From assembly GCA_944381555.1 (NCBI GenBank), contig CALWLL010000008.1, positions 1 to 64,000 of the forward strand: a DNA stretch of 64,000 bases, in the 5' to 3' direction. A program made the position numbers and the translations under genes. Source of the DNA: an uncultured Agathobacter sp. GTDB lineage: Bacteria; Bacillota; Clostridia; Lachnospirales; Lachnospiraceae. Positions 8,647 through 17,210 of this stretch are shown piece after piece. Under the pieces are notes generated by a model. It was given only the letters and a program-made list of their open reading frames with translations. It had not been told where the DNA came from and made no database searches. Position 1 is the stretch's first letter. The number at the start of each line of letters is the position of its first letter.

Positions 8647-9738
8647 CTACTTTTTTTTAATGTATCCCTGTGCTTTTAAGAGTTCTGCACAAAGTACCGC
8701 GCCGCCGGCAGCACCACGAACCGTGTTGTGTGATAATCCAATGAATTTCCAGTCATATACATGGTCTTTTCGAATACGTCCAACAGATATACCCATACCA
8801 TTTTCATAGTCAACATCTAAACTGACCTGTGGTCTGTTATCTTCTTCTAAATACTGAATGAACTGCTTTGGAGCACTTGGAAGTCCAAGCTCCTGTGGAA
8901 CGCCCTTATAATTTCTTAGAGCTTGAATAAGCTGCTCTTTTTCAGGCTGTTTCTTAAACTTAACAAAAACGGCTGCTGTGTGTCCGTTTAATACCGGAAC
9001 ACGCAAACACTGGCAGGTAATTACCGGTCCATCTGCCGGTACAATCTCTCCCTTTTCTTCATCAATGTGTCCCCAGATACGAAGCGGTTCCTTTTCGGAT
9101 TTTTCTTCTTCTCCTCCAATATATGGAATCAGGTTTTCTACCATTTCCGGCCAATCCTTAAACGTTTTTCCTGCACCGGAGATTGCCTGATAAGTAGTCG
9201 CAACCACTTCATATGGCTCAAATTCCTTCCATGCTGTAAGAACTGGAGCATAACTTTGGATAGAGCAGTTTGGTTTTACTGCTACGAATCCTCTTGTTGT
9301 TCCAAGTCTCTTCTTCTGGAATTCAATAACATTCATGTGTTCCGGATTGATTTCCGGCACTACCATCGGTACGTCCGGCGTCCATCTGTGTGCGCTGTTA
9401 TTTGAAACGACCGGTGTTTCTGTCTTCGCATAATCTTCTTCAATTTTCTTAATTTCCTCTTTTGTCATATCCACTGCGGAAAATACGAAGTCAACTTCGG
9501 CAGCAACCTTCTCAACTTCATTTACATTCATAACCACAATGTTTTTTACCGCTTCCGGCATTGGTGTTGTCATTTTCCAGCGATCACCAACTGCTTCTTC
9601 GTAGGTTTTTCCTGCACTTCTTGGGCTTGCAGCGATTGTAGTAACCTCAAACCAAGGATGATTCTCCAATAAAGAGATAAATCTCTGTCCTACCATTCCT
9701 GTTCCGCCTAAAATTCCAACCTTCAATTTTTCACTCAT
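8647..9738 (-). CDS. asd: Aspartate-semialdehyde dehydrogenase
   Basis: 363 residues from ATG 9738 (AGAGGA upstream). It reduces aspartyl phosphate to aspartate semialdehyde in the lysine, methionine and threonine pathways. The N-terminus has the NADP-binding GGTGMVGQRF and the catalytic cysteine lies in KPNCSIQSY; a later His (GHIDEEKG, NGHTAAVFVKF region) fits the active site. The sequence pattern is that of the archaeal/yeast-like subfamily rather than the E. coli one. It has its own terminator downstream and a 132-base gap to argH upstream, so it is probably a single-gene unit. Confidence 0.92.
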   Translation of the reverse strand: MSEKLKVGILGGTGMVGQRFISLLENHPWFEVTTIAASPRSAGKTYEEAVGDRWKMTTPMPEAVKNIVVMNVNEVEKVAAEVDFVFSAVDMTKEEIKKIEEDYAKTETPVVSNNSAHRWTPDVPMVVPEINPEHMNVIEFQKKRLGTTRGFVAVKPNCSIQSYAPVLTAWKEFEPYEVVATTYQAISGAGKTFKDWPEMVENLIPYIGGEEEKSEKEPLRIWGHIDEEKGEIVPADGPVITCQCLRVPVLNGHTAAVFVKFKKQPEKEQLIQALRNYKGVPQELGLPSAPKQFIQYLEEDNRPQVSLDVDYENGMGISVGRIRKDHVYDWKFIGLSHNTVRGAAGGAVLCAELLKAQGYIKKK

Positions 9739-9870
9739 AAATTCCTCTTTCTGCCTTTTTAATAATATTATATTTCCGGAAATTGTCCGTCTTGCGCGAA
9801 CAACTGTCCTCATAGGAAACATATTACTTGATGTTGCATGAAAATACAATGAACATTTTATTAGAAATTC

Positions 9871-11271
9871 CTACTTTTTTTTGCCGATTTTTGTGCAATT
9901 TGCAAGATAGTCTTCCTCTATTGCAATAACTTTATCCATTGCGCTCTTAGAAGGCGCACCAATCGTAAGTCTTGTATTCACACAGGTTTCCATGGAAACC
10001 GCCTCATATACATCAGCCTCAAAAACCGGGCTGATTGCTTTTAACTCTTCTAAGGACATATCATCAATCGCAATATTCTTGTCGATGCAGTACAATACTA
10101 CCTGACCGACAATTCCATGTGCATCACGGAACGGCACGCCCCGTTTTACCAGATAGTCAGCCGCATCCGTAGCATTCGTAAAACCATTATTCGCACTCTT
10201 TTTCATATTTTCCTTATTAAAATGCATCGTCTTTAGCATTCCGTTAAATAATGCGATACATCCCTTCGCCGTATCCATTGCGTCAAAGGATAATTCTTTA
10301 TCCTCCTGCATATCTTTATTATATGCAAGCGGAATCCCTTTCATGGTAGTTAAAATAGAAACCAACGCTCCATACACACGTCCTGTTTTTCCACGAACTA
10401 ACTCTGCAATATCCGGATTCTTTTTCTGCGGCATAATACTGCTTCCCGTACTATAAGTATCATCAATTTCCACAAACCGGTACTCATTGGAATTCCAGAT
10501 GATAACCTCCTCTGAAAAACGGCTCAGATGCATCATAATCGTAGATAACGCAGATAAAAATTCTATTAAGTAATCTCTATCCGATACCCCATCCATGCTG
10601 TTTAAGGTTGGTCCGTAGAAACCAAGAAGCTCCGCTGTCATCTCCCTGTCCAATGGATACGTTGTTCCTGCTAATGCGCCGGACCCTAATGGACAGTAAT
10701 TCATTCTCTCATAAATATCCGAAAGGCGCTGTCTGTCACGCTTAAACATCTCAAAATATGCACCCATGTGGTGTGCCAGTGTAATTGGCTGTGCCTTCTG
10801 AAGATGGGTAAATCCCGGCATAACCGTCTCGGTATTTTCCTTCATAATATGCAGGAGAGTTTCTAATAATTCTTTTAACTCTCCATCTACCGCTTCTACC
10901 TGTTTTCTGGTATACAGGCGCATATCAAGCGCAACCTGGTCATTACGGCTTCTGCCGGTGTGAAGTTTTTTGCCGGTATCCCCAAGCCTTTTTATCAGGT
11001 TTGCCTCCACAAAGCTGTGAATATCCTCGTATTCCTCTGTAATCTCTAAAGTACCATTCTCAACTTCCCTTTTAATATCCTCTAATGTTGCAATAATATC
11101 ATCCCGCTCTTTTTCGGTCAGGATTCCAACCGCTGCAAGCATGGTAACATGTGCAATACTGCCCTCGATATCCTCTTCATAAAATTTCCGGTCAAACGTA
11201 ATAGACGCATTAAAGTTGTATACCAATTTATCTGTTTCTTTGGTAAAACGTCCGCCCCATAACTGTGCCAT
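9871..11271 (-). CDS. argH: Argininosuccinate lyase
   Basis: 466 residues from ATG 11271; the ribosome site GAGGA lies inside the last codons of queH. It splits argininosuccinate to arginine and fumarate, the last step of arginine synthesis. Family signatures are clear: MAQLWGGRF at the N-terminus, HTGRSRNDQVALD, and the catalytic loop GSSIMPQKKNPDIAEL. The start is 4 bases after the queH stop, so the two are translationally linked. No other arg biosynthesis gene is nearby, although argR is in the window. Confidence 0.95.
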   Translation of the reverse strand: MAQLWGGRFTKETDKLVYNFNASITFDRKFYEEDIEGSIAHVTMLAAVGILTEKERDDIIATLEDIKREVENGTLEITEEYEDIHSFVEANLIKRLGDTGKKLHTGRSRNDQVALDMRLYTRKQVEAVDGELKELLETLLHIMKENTETVMPGFTHLQKAQPITLAHHMGAYFEMFKRDRQRLSDIYERMNYCPLGSGALAGTTYPLDREMTAELLGFYGPTLNSMDGVSDRDYLIEFLSALSTIMMHLSRFSEEVIIWNSNEYRFVEIDDTYSTGSSIMPQKKNPDIAELVRGKTGRVYGALVSILTTMKGIPLAYNKDMQEDKELSFDAMDTAKGCIALFNGMLKTMHFNKENMKKSANNGFTNATDAADYLVKRGVPFRDAHGIVGQVVLYCIDKNIAIDDMSLEELKAISPVFEADVYEAVSMETCVNTRLTIGAPSKSAMDKVIAIEEDYLANCTKIGKKK

Positions 11272-11275
11272 AAAA

Positions 11276-11929
11276 TTATTCCTCACTTTCTCTCTGACGG
11301 GCAGCAATCTCATCATCCCGCTGCTTTTTTGAAAAAACGCATCCACAGTAATACTGACGATACATATCATATTCCTTTGCTATCTCTGTAGAGCGTTTAT
11401 ATCCATTTTGTTTCTTGAAATCGGAATACAGATACGAAACGCCGTATTCCTGCTCTAATCCCGCACCGATTTCATTTAGTTTTCCGGCATTTTTTAACGG
11501 ACTGATGGAAAGCGTGGTGGTAAAGAAATCAAACCCTTTCTCTTTTGCATATTTACAAGCCTCTCTTAACCGCAGCTCATAACAGGCAAAACAACGTTCC
11601 TTTCCTTCCTTTAAATCCTCCATTCCTCTCGCCATCTCATAGAATCTTTCGGTATCATAAGAGCCTTCCACAAAGGAAATCGGATGCTTTGCCGGAAATT
11701 TTTCAATAAACCGTTCCTGCTCCTGCGCTCTCATATAATACTCTTCTGGCGGATAGATATTGGGATTATAATAAAATACCGTTATCGAAAAATACTCTGA
11801 CAAAAGTTCAAGACAATAAGAACTGCATGGTGCGCAGCAGCTATGCAGCAATAACCTTGGAACCTTGTTTTTGCTGCAATTTTCTTTTATCATTTCGAGC
11901 ATTTTCACATGATAGTTTTGATTATTCAT
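11276..11929 (-). CDS. queH: Epoxyqueuosine reductase QueH
   Basis: 217 residues. It performs the last step of queuosine synthesis in tRNA, reducing epoxyqueuosine with Fe-S clusters, and replaces the unrelated QueG. Diagnostic cysteine pairs are present: HSCCAPCSSYC near the N-terminus, ERCFACYELR in the middle and YYCGCVFS near the C-terminus. The start ATG 11929 has GAGGA upstream. It is first of a two-gene unit with argH, a pairing with no obvious metabolic logic. Confidence 0.9.
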   Translation of the reverse strand: MNNQNYHVKMLEMIKENCSKNKVPRLLLHSCCAPCSSYCLELLSEYFSITVFYYNPNIYPPEEYYMRAQEQERFIEKFPAKHPISFVEGSYDTERFYEMARGMEDLKEGKERCFACYELRLREACKYAKEKGFDFFTTTLSISPLKNAGKLNEIGAGLEQEYGVSYLYSDFKKQNGYKRSTEIAKEYDMYRQYYCGCVFSKKQRDDEIAARQRESEE

Positions 11930-11999
11930 GACTTATCCTCATTTGTCAACGATTATTCGGATGATTGAAAAACTTTCCGTAAAGGGCGGCACGCAAAAA

Positions 12000-12740
12000 T
12001 CAGGAATTTTCTATTTCTAATTCTTCAACAATATGTATTAAATCCTTTATAGGTTCTCCAGCCCGAAGCTTTTCTTTCAGCTTCATCCCGACCTTCATAT
12101 ATGATATTTGTTCCGGAATGATTCCGTCAGCGACACCCGGATATTGTGCTTTCAAATTATCTATAAGTATCTTAACCGTATGCTTACTTAAAATATCTGC
12201 ATAATGTTCTCTGCAATAGTTTTCTGTTTTCTCTACCAGCATCTTGTAAAAAGTTTGATCATCCGGGTCTGCGGTTCCCCCGAAAACTTCATTATCATAA
12301 ACCAGAACCCGATAAGCATTTTTCTTCAATAAGCAATTATCCCTAAATCTGACGAGTGGTAATAGCATTCCGTTCTCGCTGGCAAGACGTTTTCTGCTTT
12401 CCAACACCAAATTGGTATTAAGACCATCTCGTATCAACGGAATTAAGGACTCTGAGAATTCTACAAGAAGCGGTTCTGAAATTAAATTTGATTTTATTTC
12501 ATCAACCTCTACCGGATTCCCGCTCTCAACAACCCTTTCCGTAGTTCCAAACAATGTGTCTGCATTAATTCCCAATACTGTACATATTCCCTTAATCAAT
12601 GAGACATCCGGCAGTCCATTTCCTCTCTCCCACTTGCTGACAGCCTGTGGCGTTACTCCAAGCCTGGATGCAAACTCCTCCTGCGTCATCTTTTCCTTTT
12701 GCCTATACTGACAAATTATTTCACCTATGTCGTAGTTCAT
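12000..12740 (-). CDS. Xre-type HTH protein fused to an FlhA/FHIPEP C-terminal-like domain
   Basis: 246 residues. Residues 5-65 are a standard HTH_3 domain (MTQEEFASRLGVTPQAVSKWERG). After a short linker, residues about 90-243 follow the order of motifs in the cytoplasmic domain of the flagellar/type III export protein FlhA: ESLIPLI, ESRKRLASENG, LPLVRFRDN (126-135), LKKNAYRVLV, EVFGGTADPD, then KHTVKILIDNLKAQYP, IIPEQIS and IKDLIHIVEEL. FlhA membrane segments are absent and no flagellar or secretion gene is nearby. So it is a soluble DNA-binding protein that has borrowed the domain. What the domain senses is unknown. Start ATG 12740 behind GGAGGG. Confidence 0.75.
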   Translation of the reverse strand: MNYDIGEIICQYRQKEKMTQEEFASRLGVTPQAVSKWERGNGLPDVSLIKGICTVLGINADTLFGTTERVVESGNPVEVDEIKSNLISEPLLVEFSESLIPLIRDGLNTNLVLESRKRLASENGMLLPLVRFRDNCLLKKNAYRVLVYDNEVFGGTADPDDQTFYKMLVEKTENYCREHYADILSKHTVKILIDNLKAQYPGVADGIIPEQISYMKVGMKLKEKLRAGEPIKDLIHIVEELEIENS

Positions 12741-12840
12741 ATATCATGCCCTCCATTTCATTTTATATCACTATCGTACCAGTATAAGCATTACAGGTAA
12801 AACAACCTCCTGTTGACCTAAACTAAACATAAAACCGCAT

Positions 12841-12874
12841 AACGGGTAAGAAACCATCTGCTTCTTACCCGTTT
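12841..12874. terminator. Strong hairpin terminator
   Basis: AACGGGTAAGAA (12841-12852) pairs perfectly with TTCTTACCCGTT, followed by a T-run on the plus strand and preceded by an A-run. It is 14 bases past the stop of the membrane protein gene at 12888 (minus strand), where the T-run is weaker. Probably bidirectional. Confidence 0.75.
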
Positions 12875-12887
12875 TTTTCTGTTTTTC

Positions 12888-13376
12888 TTAATTTTCTTCT
12901 TTCACAGTTTCTTTTGGCTTTCCCACTTCCTGTTTTTCTACTGCCGGATTCCCTTCTACCTTCTTAAACGCAAAATGAAGTGTAATCGTAGTTACTACAT
13001 ATGCTGCCGCACAAATGATCGTCAATGGTACCCTGTCAATTACAACACCTGCTACAATCTGTGCAACTAAAAGAATTGCATGAATCCACAGCTCTGATCT
13101 ATGTAATAATACTGCCATTGTAACTTCAAGAATCATAAGTATACACACAGGGACAACAAATTCGCTCCAGCAGATAACCGGTACAAAAATTAGTACCAGA
13201 ATAGACACGCAGAAAAAGAACAAGGAGAGAATCAAATGGTACTTTCCTGCAAGTTCCGCTAACTTCTTTAAGAAGTCAATCTTACTTAATTTTTCTTTTA
13301 CTTTTACCAAAGCCGGTTTTACCTTCGCCAATAATTCTTTTGCTTTATTCAAAACCTTTTTTAATTTTTCTTTCAT
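12888..13376 (-). CDS. Small membrane protein with basic amphipathic N-terminus, unknown
   Basis: 162 residues from ATG 13376 (GAGGTGA upstream). The first 45 residues are lysine-rich with a regular heptad-like pattern (KLKKVLNKAKELLAKVKPALVKVKEKL), likely an amphipathic helix on the inner membrane face. Four hydrophobic spans follow at roughly 49-69, 72-90, 98-114 and 118-136, then a charged Lys/Glu tail. No family recognised. Single-gene unit between a terminator and the tRNA-Thr promoter region. The 13377-13530 interval shows only A/T-rich sequence with a small ACCG/CCGGT inverted repeat. Confidence 0.6.
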   Translation of the reverse strand: MKEKLKKVLNKAKELLAKVKPALVKVKEKLSKIDFLKKLAELAGKYHLILSLFFFCVSILVLIFVPVICWSEFVVPVCILMILEVTMAVLLHRSELWIHAILLVAQIVAGVVIDRVPLTIICAAAYVVTTITLHFAFKKVEGNPAVEKQEVGKPKETVKEEN

Positions 13377-13530
13377 CAATTGTCACCTCAAAATCCGTTT
13401 TACCTTTGCAATTATACCAACTAATTTTTAAAAGAACAACAAAATAATAGAATTTACCGAAAATTTTCCGGTTTCTCTCTTTTCCAATATCCCGTAAAAC
13501 CGGCTACAACTGGCTAAAGAAAAAAATAAG

Positions 13531-13559
13531 TTGATTTTATATATTTTTTTTGGTATTAT
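13531..13559 (+). promoter_or_regulatory. Promoter of tRNA-Thr
   Basis: TTGATT (13531-13536) and TATTAT (13554-13559) with a 17-base spacer, about 50 bases before the tRNA. Confidence 0.65.
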
Positions 13560-13611
13560 AGTTTAGTCGCATGACACAACTATAGGAAAATCCGGTTTTT
13601 ATCCGGCATTT

Positions 13612-13683
13612 GCCGATATGGCTCAGTAGGTAGAGCGACGCACTCGTAATGCGTAGGTCACCGGTTCGAATCCGGTTATCGGC
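13612..13683 (+). tRNA. tRNA-Thr(CGT)
   Basis: A 72-base cloverleaf: acceptor GCCGATA/TATCGGC, D stem GCTC/GAGC, anticodon stem ACGCA/TGCGT with loop CTCGTAA (anticodon CGT, reads ACG), and T stem ACCGG/CCGGT with TTCGAAT loop. All stems pair fully. CCA is not encoded. A terminator hairpin follows directly, so it is transcribed alone. Confidence 0.95.
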
Positions 13684-13690
13684 TTTTTAA

Positions 13691-13728
13691 AAGCTGCAAA
13701 CCTTTATTCAGGGTTTGTGGCTTTTTTA
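13691..13728 (+). terminator. Terminator of tRNA-Thr
   Basis: AAGC..CAAACC pairs with GGTTTG..GCTT, followed by TTTTTT. It begins 8 bases after the tRNA. Confidence 0.75.
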
Positions 13729-13746
13729 TTTTTTCTAATATTTATA

Positions 13747-13802
13747 TTGACTTTCCCCGCAAACAGTATACAATTAAGTTTGCTGTTTATTTTTAGTAAA
13801 CA
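13747..13802 (+). promoter_or_regulatory. Promoter and candidate operator for the cupin regulator-potABCD unit
   Basis: TTGACT (13747-13752) and TACAAT (13769-13774), 16-base spacer. Just downstream, over the likely start point, is a perfect inverted repeat TGTTTA (13784-13789) / TAAACA (13797-13802) with a 7-base spacer. Its position suits repression by the HTH protein encoded 68 bases downstream; that binding is inferred. Confidence 0.55.
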
Positions 13803-13869
13803 AAAAATCAACTCTTAAGGTTGTCGCATTAAAAATAAACTTTAAATCAATTATTAGGAGGCAAATAAG

Positions 13870-14409
13870 ATGGATATTGGTAACCGTATGAAAGAGCTTC
13901 GAATCCAATATGGTCTCACACAGCAGGAACTTGCTGACCGTGCAGAGCTTACCAAAGGATTTATCTCACAGCTTGAACGTAATCAAAACACCCCATCTGT
14001 CAGTACACTGCTTGACATTATTCAGTGTCTCGGAACCACACCCGCAGAATTTTTTGCAGACGAAGAGCCCGAACAGATTGTTTTCAGAGAATCCGATTAT
14101 TTTGAAAAATCAGACGAGGGACACAATTCCCTCATAGAGTGGGTAGTACCGAATGCCCAGAAAAACTCTATGGAGCCGGTCCGCTTAACACTTCATCCGG
14201 GCGGAACCTCCGAAATCCTCCTTCCTCATGCAGGCGAGGAATTCGGTTATGTAATCAAAGGAACCATACGCATCAATTACGGAGGTAAAACGCAGACGGT
14301 CCGGGCAGGTGAATCCTTCTACTTCAAAGCTGGCAAACGCCACTATATAGAAAACAAATCCGGCAGAGATGCCGTTTTAATCTGGGTTTCCAACCCGCCA
14401 AGTTTTTAA
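13870..14409 (+). CDS. HTH-cupin transcriptional regulator
   Basis: 179 residues. Residues 1-65 are an Xre/HTH_3 domain (GLTQQELADRAELTKGFISQLE) and residues about 105-178 a cupin_2 barrel (HPGGTSEILLPHAGEEFGYVIKG, then AGESFYFKAGKRHYIEN). This is the architecture of PuuR-like regulators of polyamine genes. It starts behind a perfect AGGAGG and ends 18 bases before potA, so it is first gene of the potABCD operon. Likely role: sense a polyamine or related ligand in the cupin and control this operon, inferred from position. Confidence 0.88.
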   Translation: MDIGNRMKELRIQYGLTQQELADRAELTKGFISQLERNQNTPSVSTLLDIIQCLGTTPAEFFADEEPEQIVFRESDYFEKSDEGHNSLIEWVVPNAQKNSMEPVRLTLHPGGTSEILLPHAGEEFGYVIKGTIRINYGGKTQTVRAGESFYFKAGKRHYIENKSGRDAVLIWVSNPPSF

Positions 14410-14427
14410 TTGCGAAAGGGATACGAC

Positions 14428-15501
14428 ATGAAAAAGAAATTAATTAACTTTGTGGATATTTCCAAATCTTATGATAAACAGTTAGTTTTAGATGAATTTA
14501 ACCTATATGTTCTGGAAAACGAATTTGTCACATTACTTGGCCCTTCCGGCTGCGGAAAAACCACTACGCTTCGTCTTTTAGGCGGTTTTGAAACACCGGA
14601 CAAGGGACAGATTTATTTCGATTCACAGGATATTACATATCTTCCTGCAAATGAAAGAAGACTAAACACCGTCTTCCAGAAATATTCTCTTTTTCCACAT
14701 ATGTCGATTGCAGAAAACATTGCTTTTGGCTTAAAAATCAGTAAAAAGAGTAAAGCATACATCGATGATAAAATCAAATATGCTTTAAAACTGGTCAATT
14801 TAGATGGGTTTGAAAACCGCTCTATTGATTCACTAAGCGGCGGCCAGCAACAGCGTATCGCTATTGCCCGCGCGATTGTAAATGAACCAAAGGTTCTTCT
14901 TCTTGATGAACCGCTTGGCGCATTAGACCTTAAAATGCGTCAAAGTATGCAGTACGAATTGATTCGTTTAAAAGAAGAACTTGGTATTACCTTCGTATAT
15001 GTTACACACGATCAGGAAGAAGCACTTACCATTTCTGATACCATTGTTGTAATGAATCAGGGTTATATCCAGCAGATTGGTACGCCGGAGATGATTTATA
15101 ACGAGCCGGAAAATGCATTCGTTGCTGACTTTATCGGTGAAAGCAACATTATTGATGCAACCTTTATTCAGGATGAAGTCGTTGAAATTCTTGGTGTAAA
15201 AATGCCATGTGTCGACAAGGGATTTGGACAAAATACTCCTGTTGACGTTGTCATCCGGCCGGAAGACGTAGAACTTGTAGAGCCATCCGAAGGTTCCTTT
15301 GAGGGCGACGTGACTTCTCTTATCTTCAAAGGTGTTCACTATGAATTAGACGTTATGGCAAACGGCTATGAATGGCTTGTACACACCACAAAGTTGGTTC
15401 CGGTTGGTACCCATGTCGGTATTAAGGTAACACCATTTAACATTCAGATTATGAAAAAACCGGAAAGTGCAGATGAGGAGGCAGTAGAAATCGATGAATA
15501 G
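14428..15501 (+). CDS. potA: Spermidine/putrescine ABC transporter ATP-binding protein
   Basis: 357 residues from ATG 14428 (AAAGGG upstream; a TTG at 14410 is less likely). It powers polyamine import. ABC signatures in order: Walker [11 protein letters not shown]-loop FQKYSLFPH, signature LSGGQQQR, Walker [13 protein letters not shown]-loop VTHDQEEA. The C-terminal part (about 240-357) is a TOBE-type domain ([14 protein letters not shown]). It overlaps potB by 8 bases. Complete operon potA-B-C-D follows. Confidence 0.95.
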   Translation: MKKKLINFVDISKSYDKQLVLDEFNLYVLENEFVTLLGPSGCGKTTTLRLLGGFETPDKGQIYFDSQDITYLPANERRLNTVFQKYSLFPHMSIAENIAFGLKISKKSKAYIDDKIKYALKLVNLDGFENRSIDSLSGGQQQRIAIARAIVNEPKVLLLDEPLGALDLKMRQSMQYELIRLKEELGITFVYVTHDQEEALTISDTIVVMNQGYIQQIGTPEMIYNEPENAFVADFIGESNIIDATFIQDEVVEILGVKMPCVDKGFGQNTPVDVVIRPEDVELVEPSEGSFEGDVTSLIFKGVHYELDVMANGYEWLVHTTKLVPVGTHVGIKVTPFNIQIMKKPESADEEAVEIDE

Positions 15502-16321
15502 AATTAAGCAACAGTTTCTTGCCGGTCCATATCTTGTATGGATCATTGGCTTTATCCTTCTTCCGCTTGCCATGATTCTGTACTATGCATTTTTTAACGA
15601 AGACGGGACCTTTACATTAGACAATATTGCATCTATTGCAGATCCAGTTAATTTAAAGGCAATGGGACTTTCCTTAGAATTAGGCGTAATCTGTACGCTT
15701 ATCTGTCTGCTTCTTGCCTACCCTCTTGCTATGATTCTTAATAATCTTCACATTAAGAACCAGAGCTTTGTCGTGTTTGTATTCATGCTTCCGATGTGGA
15801 TGAACTTTATGCTGCGTATTCTTGCATGGAAGCTGCTCCTGAATAAAAACGGTGTGTTAAATACCATCCTCTTATCTTTGGGAATGGAAAGAATCACGAT
15901 CCTGAACACGCCTGCTGCTGTTGTATTTGGTATGGTATATGACTATCTTCCATTTATGATTCTTCCAATCTATAACGCTATGGCAAGAATCAAGAAGGAC
16001 TACATAGAGGCAGCCCATGATTTAGGCGCGAACAATTTTACAGTCTTTTTCAAAATTATTGTTCCATTAACGGTATCCGGCATAATAAGCGGTATTGTAA
16101 TGGTATTCGTTCCTGCACTTACCTCTTTTGCAATATCAGAACTTCTTGGCGGCGGCAAGGTTCTTCTGATTGGCAATATTATTGAAGAAAGCTTTATGCA
16201 GGGTATGCAATGGAATATCGGAAGCGGCTTATCTTTTGTACTGATGGTATTTGTAATGATAAGCATGGCAATTACCAATGCCTTTGACAAAGACGGGGAA
16301 GGAGGAACGGCTGTATGGTAA
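15494..16321 (+). CDS. potB: Spermidine/putrescine ABC permease PotB
   Basis: 275 residues with six membrane spans. First span [18 protein letters not shown]. The EAA loop that docks on PotA is visible as [20 protein letters not shown]. Paired with PotC to form the channel. The start overlaps the potA stop and the stop overlaps the potC start, so translation is coupled through the operon. Confidence 0.93.
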   Translation: MNRIKQQFLAGPYLVWIIGFILLPLAMILYYAFFNEDGTFTLDNIASIADPVNLKAMGLSLELGVICTLICLLLAYPLAMILNNLHIKNQSFVVFVFMLPMWMNFMLRILAWKLLLNKNGVLNTILLSLGMERITILNTPAAVVFGMVYDYLPFMILPIYNAMARIKKDYIEAAHDLGANNFTVFFKIIVPLTVSGIISGIVMVFVPALTSFAISELLGGGKVLLIGNIIEESFMQGMQWNIGSGLSFVLMVFVMISMAITNAFDKDGEGGTAVW

Positions 16322-17166
16322 AACAAAACTCTCCGGGTTCTTGCAGAAACCGCAATGCTCTTTTAAGCAGGCGCACAACGAACCTATTATCAAAGACCTA
16401 TATGGCTTTCATTTTCCTCTTTTTATATCTGCCGATTTTTGTGTTAATCGTACTCTCCTTCAACGATTCCAAAACGCGCGTGGAATGGGGCGGATTTACA
16501 TTAAAATGGTATGTGGAATGTTTCCAGAGCGAAACCATTATGTCAGCATTTGCTACAACTTTGCAAATCACTTTGATTTCTGCTGTTATTTCCACAATCA
16601 TTGGAACTATGGCAGCAATGGGAATCAGCAAAATGAAACGCAAAAGCCGTACCTTCTACTTAGGTGCAACAAATATTCCATTATTAAATGCAGATATCGT
16701 TACCGGTATCTCCATGATGCTTTTATTTGTGAAGTTCATTGATTTAGGCTTTGTTACCGTCTTGATTGCACATATTACTTTTAGTATTCCATATGTAATT
16801 TTAAATGTTCTTCCTAAATTAAAAGCTGCAAACCACTCCACCTACGAAGCTGCGTTAGATTTAGGCGCCACACCGCTCTACGCTTTTTACAAAGTAACAT
16901 GGCCGGAAATCCGCTCCGGTGTTTTCTCCGGATTTTTAATGGCAGTAACCATGTCGTTAGATGATTTCAGTATTACCTACTTTACAAAAGGGGCCGGTGT
17001 AAATACACTTTCAACCATGCTTTATACAGAGCTTCGTAAAGGGATTAAGCCGGAGTTATATGCTCTGTCTACTATTTTATTCTTTACTGTATTGATTCTT
17101 CTTCTTGCTGTTAATTATCATCCTTCTAAGAAGACTCCTTCCAGAGCAAAAGAAGATTTTGTGTAA
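16315..17166 (+). CDS. potC: Spermidine/putrescine ABC permease PotC
   Basis: 283 residues, six membrane spans, with the EAA loop EAALDLGATPLYAFYKVTWP and the family segment SLDDFSITYFTKGAG. Start ATG 16315 has GGAGGA upstream and overlaps potB. The N-terminus is about 20-25 residues longer than usual PotC (basic, before MAFIFLFLYLP); an internal start cannot be excluded. Confidence 0.93.
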   Translation: MVKQNSPGSCRNRNALLSRRTTNLLSKTYMAFIFLFLYLPIFVLIVLSFNDSKTRVEWGGFTLKWYVECFQSETIMSAFATTLQITLISAVISTIIGTMAAMGISKMKRKSRTFYLGATNIPLLNADIVTGISMMLLFVKFIDLGFVTVLIAHITFSIPYVILNVLPKLKAANHSTYEAALDLGATPLYAFYKVTWPEIRSGVFSGFLMAVTMSLDDFSITYFTKGAGVNTLSTMLYTELRKGIKPELYALSTILFFTVLILLLAVNYHPSKKTPSRAKEDFV

Positions 17167-17210
17167 AAAGCAGCACAGAAATTGAGATTCGTGTAAAAAA
17201 GGAGATTAAA

